A stretch of 64,000 nt of DNA, from the NCBI GenBank assembly GCA_949592205.1, contig CATIUR010000001.1, forward strand, positions 74,125,059 through 74,189,058, in the 5' to 3' direction. Within the stretch, counting starts at the first letter, position 1; each line of letters starts with the position of its first letter. A program made the position numbers and the translations under genes. This document shows positions 58,880 through 64,000 of the stretch, in pieces. The notes under the pieces are model-generated. The model ran no database searches and had not been told where the DNA came from. It saw nothing but the letters and a program-made list of their open reading frames with translations. The stretch is from Helichrysum umbraculigerum. Its lineage: Eukaryota > Streptophyta > Magnoliopsida > Asterales > Asteraceae.

Positions 58880-60810
58880 ACTTCCAGGCGCATCAGATGA
58901 TAGTAGTCACCGATCAACCAATCCGGCAGGTGTTGCAAAAGCCGGAAGTGTCCGGAAGGTTAGCAAAATGGGCCATCGAACTTAGCGAACATGGTATCGA
59001 ATACAAAACAAGGACAGCGATTAAAGGGCAGATACTCGCGGACTTCATGGTCGAATTACCCACAGAGAAGGAGCAAGTCAATCTCAACAACACCGAGTGG
59101 AATTTGTTTACTGATGGAGCGTCAAACAGTTTGGGATCTGGCGCTGGGCTTATACTGACGAATCCCACCGGAATTGAACACACGTACGCATTACGCTTTA
59201 ACTTCGGTGCCTCGAACAATGAAGCCGAATATGAAGCGTTATTGGCAGGGCTACGACTGGCACTAAAGCTAGGGTCGGAGAGATTAAAAGTGTTCGTGGA
59301 TTCAAAATTGGTGGCTAGCCAAATCAACGGAGAATACGAAGCAAGGGACAACACAATGAAGTTATACCGGGATAAAGCGAAGGAGTTAATGCAAAAGTTT
59401 GAAAAGGCCGAAATAACACAAATATCGAGAAGCAAAAATCACCAAGCAGATGCGTTAAGCAAATTGGCTTCGGTGGCTTTCGAGCATTTAACTAAAAAAG
59501 TGCTGGTCGAAACGTTAGATGAGCCTTCGATCATGTCGAAAGAAGTAAATCTTGTAATAACTGAGGATGGGACAACGTGGATGACACCTATCTACCAATA
59601 CTTAACCGAAGGAGTATTACCTAATGATGAAAGAGAAGCACAAAAAGTGGCCGTACAGTCGTTACGTTACGAAGTCGAAGATAGAGTGTTATACAAAAAG
59701 TCATACCTTGGACCACTCCTACGGTGCGTCGGACCATTACAAGCTAACTACATCATAAGAGAAATCCATGAGGGGTCATGTGGACTTCATTCGGGCCCCA
59801 GGTCGGTGGTAGCTAAGGCAATGAATGCAGTCTACTACTGGCCGACAATGCACCAGGATGCGGTAGAAGAGATACGAAAGTGTAGAGCCTGTCAATTGCA
59901 TGCTCCGATCCAAAAGACGCCGAAACAAAACATGATACTTGTGATAAGTGCATAGCCATTCCGAAAGTGAGGAATGGACATTGTGGGTCCATTTCCACCG
60001 GCTCCTGGAAAAGTAAAATTCCTGTTGGTAGCGGTGGATTACTTCACCAAATGGGTGGAAGCAATACCGTTAGCAAGAATAACGGGGAAGAATGTTAAAA
60101 AATTTGTATGGGACAACATAGTTTGTCGATTTGGTGTACCGATGGAGATTGTCACAGATAATGGAAAACAATTCGCGGATGACCCCTTCAGGGGATGGTG
60201 TGAAGAACTTAAGGTGAAGCAAATTTTTACTTCGGTAGCTCATCCGCAAGGGAATGGGCAGGTCGAAAGGATCAACCGAAGTATCGTGCAAGGGCTGAAG
60301 GCGAGAATCGATACGAACGGATCAAATTGGACAGAACATTTGCCACACGTCCTATGGGCACACTCAACAATGACAAAGACGAGTCATGGAGAAACACCCT
60401 TCAGTCTAACTTACGGCTCGGAGGCAATCATACCGGCCGAGATAGGAATCCCAACCTTTCGAACTACCAAAAAGGGAACTGAAGAAAATGATCAGAACTT
60501 GTCACTAAACTTGGATTTGTTGGAAGAAAGGCGCGAGCTCGTCGCCATCAGGGAAGCAAACCACAAAAAGAAGGTGGAACAATATTACAATCAGCGGGTT
60601 CGTCCTTCGACATACCGAGTAGGTGAGCATGTTCTCTGAAGAAATGATGCAAGTAGGGCCCAACACCTCGGCAAGATGGGTCCGAAGTGGGAAGGTCCAT
60701 ACCGCATAACAAGAGCCTTCGGTAACGAATCGTATGAGTTGATAGATGAAAGGGGAAAAGTATTGCCGAGAAGCTGGAATGGAATCAACCTTCGAAAATA
60801 TTATTTTTAG
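58880..60810 (+). pseudogene. Tat pol, second RNase H and integrase
   Basis: After the CACTA end the first RNase H resumes with FQAHQMIVVTDQPIRQVLQK. The second, archaeal-type RNase H has acidic residues in FTDGASNSLG, NEAEYEALLAG, VDSKLVASQ and ADALSKLAS. The integrase zinc finger has HEGSCGLHSG and CRACQLHAP. The core has DYFTKWVEAIPLA, VTDNGKQFADD and GNGQVERINRS, the D,D-35-E triad. In-frame stops lie at 59953 (TAG), 59968 (TGA) and 60637 (TGA). The first two replace Trp codons of a SAWPFRKWG-like segment, and the third fits a CGA-to-TGA change. The frame ends at TAG 60808. The enzyme parts would degrade the RNA template and insert the DNA copy, but this copy is dead. Confidence 0.92.
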
Positions 60811-61408
60811 GTGTACCAAAGTAGGGATTAATTTTGTTCCTATATGTCCCGAATGTAATACAATATCTAATGAAATTAACACTGTGAGCAGCGGTTTTAT
60901 TATATCATTACGAGTACCACACAAGGTTGAGCATACCCCTCTAATTTGCTCCGGTATACCGACACAAGTCGGTACACCGAAACCTTTGGTTGCAAATGAC
61001 TAGCCAAGGTTACAAGGTCACAGAAATCTGCAAAGGACGCTTTTCCTAACGATCACAATGACCAAAAACAAAAACGCAAAAATAAAATTTGCGTATTAAA
61101 AAGAATAACTCCACTATCCTACGACAAGGAGTAAGAAAGTAAAATAAAGTTCCACCGACCGGTAGGTCGAAGATGAAAAGGCAACACACGGGCATAAAAC
61201 ATGCGTTCAAAGAAACAAATCCTGTCACTAACTTTCGGCCAATGACAAACAGGATACACGATCACATATAAACGAAAACGCATATAACAAATGCATCTTT
61301 CAACAGGCGAACAACAGTAGATAGATAATAGAAAGTTTATTACAAAAGATCGAAGTCATTAAACGAATAACAAAAGTTTATTATATACACCAATCTACAT
61401 ACGTCAAT
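60811..61408. other. Gap between pol and the antisense gene of the Tat element
   Basis: No reading frame of note. It probably holds the convergent 3' untranslated regions of pol (plus strand) and the antisense gene (minus strand). Confidence 0.5.
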
Positions 61409-64000
61409 CTACGACCCAGGAGCCGGAGCAGGTTTCAAAGCCTTGAAATCATCAATGGAGATGTCGCCATTCTCGGTCAACCGTTGCAAGTAGGGATATT
61501 GGCACAAACCCAGGTCATTGGCGGCAGTATCTAAACGTTTCTCCGCCTCCGGGTTATAACCATCGGCTTTCACCATCGGTACACCTAAACTCGCATCACG
61601 GTAACCAAGGACGACCCCTTCATGCCGACCGTAAGAAATACTTGCATTCTGAACATGAGCAACAGATTGCAGATACTCGTAACTCTGTCGGAGGGTCTCG
61701 AAAGCGTGGCTGGAAGAATGAGCGGCGAACCACCTACGTTCCTCCCGCAATCTGTCATTCTCCTCAGCCAATCCATCAATGATTTGCTGTTTTGACTGCT
61801 CCATTGCAAAAAGCCTTTCGGCGCCACTGCTCCTTTCGGTAGCTAGGGTTCTCTCATGATCGGCAATGGTAGCAGACAACTCATCAACTCGCTTCTGCAG
61901 CCTGGCATTCTCCTCAGTCTTTCCTTTCACTTTCTCCGTCAAAATACTTACTTCCTCCAAAGCTCTCTCTCGCTTCTTCTCGGCCACCCGTAACCGTTCA
62001 CAAGCAACCCAAAGCTTTGTTTCATCCAACACACTTCCGTCAACCTGTGCCCGAAGCTCAGAGATACATGTTTCACGTGCTTGGAGGTCGGTGAGAGCTT
62101 TCTTCATATCCTGTCTCTCGTGACGGAGGGCCTCATAACAAATCTCCCACCTCCGAATGGCCTCCCTCCCGTGTGTGGCGGTTGCAGCTTGATGGATATA
62201 AAAATCCGACATAACCTACAAAAAGACTTATGTTAGCCAAACAGACATACCCAATCACAATTAAATCCTATGCATGATACGTACCTGAATGGAAGACTTA
62301 GTAGACATCATACGCTTCTCCCCGACGGTAGCTAATCCACGAATAAGCTCTCGGCAGACATAAGGATCATCCATGACATCTTTATTCTTGATGTCCCAGT
62401 GAGGACGAAATGTCTTCTCGGCGAACTCAGCGTCAAGCTCTTCTAACCCTCTTTCGGCATACCGAGACGTCTGACTCTCGGTGTCTTTTCCCTTGGCATA
62501 TTCCTCAAAAATGTGCAAGTTACTCCCACCATTTAAAAACCTATCTCCTCCATCGTCATACTCCTCTGCACCTTTCTTACTTCCCTCCGACCCACCACCT
62601 CCACTAGCCACGTCATCAACATCGATGACCTGGACACGGTTGGGATCAACGGTTTCGATAACCGGTTGTAATGGAGACGCATGTCTCGAACCTACAGCAC
62701 GAAGGACAACTCGAGGGTCAATGGGCCGATCACAGGGACTACCTTTTAACTTATCAAAAGCGATATCTTTCATAAAAACATCGGGGGTGGACCATCCGAA
62801 AGCAGGAGGTGTACCGCCGGGAAAGAAATCATCAAAATTACCAAAATCGGAAAGGTCACCTTCGGTGTCGGATTCCGTTTCCTCATCTACCAGCCGACGT
62901 TGCGAGGTGCTGGGGGCTTTCTTTTTAGGAGTTTTGTTGGGGCGTGCCGCACGTTTAAGTCGTTTGGCCGGCTGCCCACTTCCTTCGGCATCATCCCCAC
63001 CCTCTTTCCGCTTCGACAGTACAACTCTTGTAGATAGTGTCGGTAGGGGGCAGGAGTGATAAGAACAACAGGCTCCTCCGAAGGATGAATAACGATATCG
63101 GGTCTAACCGATTGATGCGTGGGCTCTTCCGGCCGACGTTGTCGGGATCCAGCGGTAACCTCAGTCAAATCCTTCTTCTGGAGAAACGCCCTTAAACTCA
63201 TTTCTGCGAAAAATGAAAAGGTGGTCAGTTTACGTATCGACATCAAACATAAATAAAATATTAATAATATAAGTTCGGAACATCCACAAACAGATCAAAC
63301 ACACACACACCTTCCTCTCCGACCATCAGAGTAGGTATCGAATCATCATCTGTCCAACTCCGACTAATTCCGGCAATAACCAACGCCTGCTCGAAAAAGC
63401 TATGAACACGTATTGGATTAGTGACCAATGTTTGGACAAGATCTAACCCAGCTTCGGCATCAGTAGGCATGTCATCTTTAATAGTAGCACCGAATGGTTT
63501 CCACACCATCTTAAACGGAACGGCAGAAACTTTGATAAAAAAGAAATGATCTTTCCATTTTTTGACACTGGTTGGGTATTGAGTTATACAACTCGATATG
63601 GGTTTCGGCCTAACCTCAACAGTAATCCAATTACCCTTACGGCTAAGTGTATAGAAACGACGAAAGAGAGGGACGGTAGGTTCAAAATCAAGGGAACGGC
63701 ATTGAATCTTGAAGGTAGAAATTTTCAAAGCGGCACCGGGAGTTAGTTGAGAAATATGAAAATTATAATACTGCATCACGGTAAGAAAGAAACGGGAGAA
63801 AGGTATATGTAAATTCGAACAGCTGAAAAAACGGGTATAAACACCTATCATACCCTCCGGAAATTCATCTATATGCTTATTAGGTCCCGGAGCAGTAGGG
63901 TTAAGATCCATGGGTATGTTATATGTGGCGCAAAAAATGTTGACGCTGGTTTGACTCATAACCGAGAAACTCTTATCCCATTTGCCAATAGTCATGCCGT
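61409..64000 (-). pseudogene. Antisense accessory gene of the Tat element, three exons, partial
   Basis: Exon 1 (64000-63311, open at the edge) holds a domain like the putative gypsy-type transposon family (PF04195), with PFSRFFLTVMQYYNFHISQL. It ends at GAAG-GTGTGT and joins in phase to exon 2 (63203-62285) after TTTCGCAG. Exon 2 reads MSLRAFLQKKD, changes register in a run of five G near 63046-63050, then gives a Lys/Arg-rich and an acidic part and ends CAG-GTACGT. Exon 3 (62215-61409) starts after TTTTTGTAG and encodes about 268 residues dominated by a coiled coil, for example ARLQKRVDELSATIADHERT. The function of such antisense proteins is unknown. The register change suggests a frameshift mutation, though an extra intron is possible. 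The 5' end may lie outside. Confidence 0.75.

Larger units (their letters stand above)
33192..64000 (+). mobile_element. Tat-lineage Ty3/gypsy retrotransposon, split twice, right end outside window
   Basis: Its own parts are the 5' LTR (33192-33701), primer binding site, gag (33733-34110 and 44665 to about 45600), protease and reverse transcriptase (to 47634), second RNase H and integrase (58880-60810), and an antisense gene (61409 to beyond 64000). The extra RNase H and the antisense gene downstream of integrase are characteristic of the Tat/Ogre/Retand group. An Athila element and a CACTA element interrupt it. Without them about 9 kb of this element lie in the window. Several stops and frameshifts make it inactive. 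Confidence 0.88.

Overview
The window is plant nuclear DNA made almost entirely of transposable elements. It carries Ty3/gypsy LTR retrotransposons of several lineages, a CACTA transposon, Helitron ends, a hAT family, Mutator-like arms, an RTE-type LINE tail and SINEs. Fragments of two plant genes are present: a terpene synthase and a threonine aldolase. The repeat types and the terpene synthase fit a eudicot. Asteraceae is my guess from general resemblance only. I see no intact host gene, rRNA gene, functional tRNA gene or CRISPR array.

Left part (1-16.1 kb). Two diverged, oppositely oriented LTR fragments (1-480 and 1861-2910) abut a decayed minus-strand chromovirus-like retrotransposon (2911-10328). 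Its right-hand LTR sits inside an exon of a minus-strand terpene synthase pseudogene (10329-13111). Next come TAA-microsatellite DNA with RTE LINE 3' ends and a probable Helitron (13580-16413).

Middle part (16.1-33.2 kb). Five tandem copies of a unit of about 2.6 kb (16116-32078) carry a Helitron 3' end, Mutator-like arms, a SINE tail and a hAT element of about 0.79 kb. The first copy has a 3.9 kb insertion. The third copy lacks the hAT element and shows an excision footprint. A 0.9 kb element with long inverted ends follows (32218-33113).

Right part (33.2-64 kb). One Tat-lineage Ty3/gypsy element starts with its LTR at 33192 and runs off the right edge. It is split twice. A complete Athila-type element (34111-44664, target duplication GTTCG) sits in its gag. 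An 11.2 kb CACTA transposon (47635-58879) sits just after the reverse transcriptase, in the RNase H region. The Tat pol then resumes with a second RNase H and integrase, followed by an antisense, three-exon gene typical of this lineage. The Athila copy encodes gag and protease but no reverse transcriptase or integrase; an unrecognised reading frame occupies that position. The CACTA element carries a decayed TnpA-like gene, subterminal repeat arrays, a 105-bp minisatellite and captured threonine aldolase exons.

The genes do not form a cellular pathway. The pattern is serial nesting: the Tat copy came first and Athila and CACTA inserted into it. The nonautonomous elements would depend on enzymes supplied from elsewhere.
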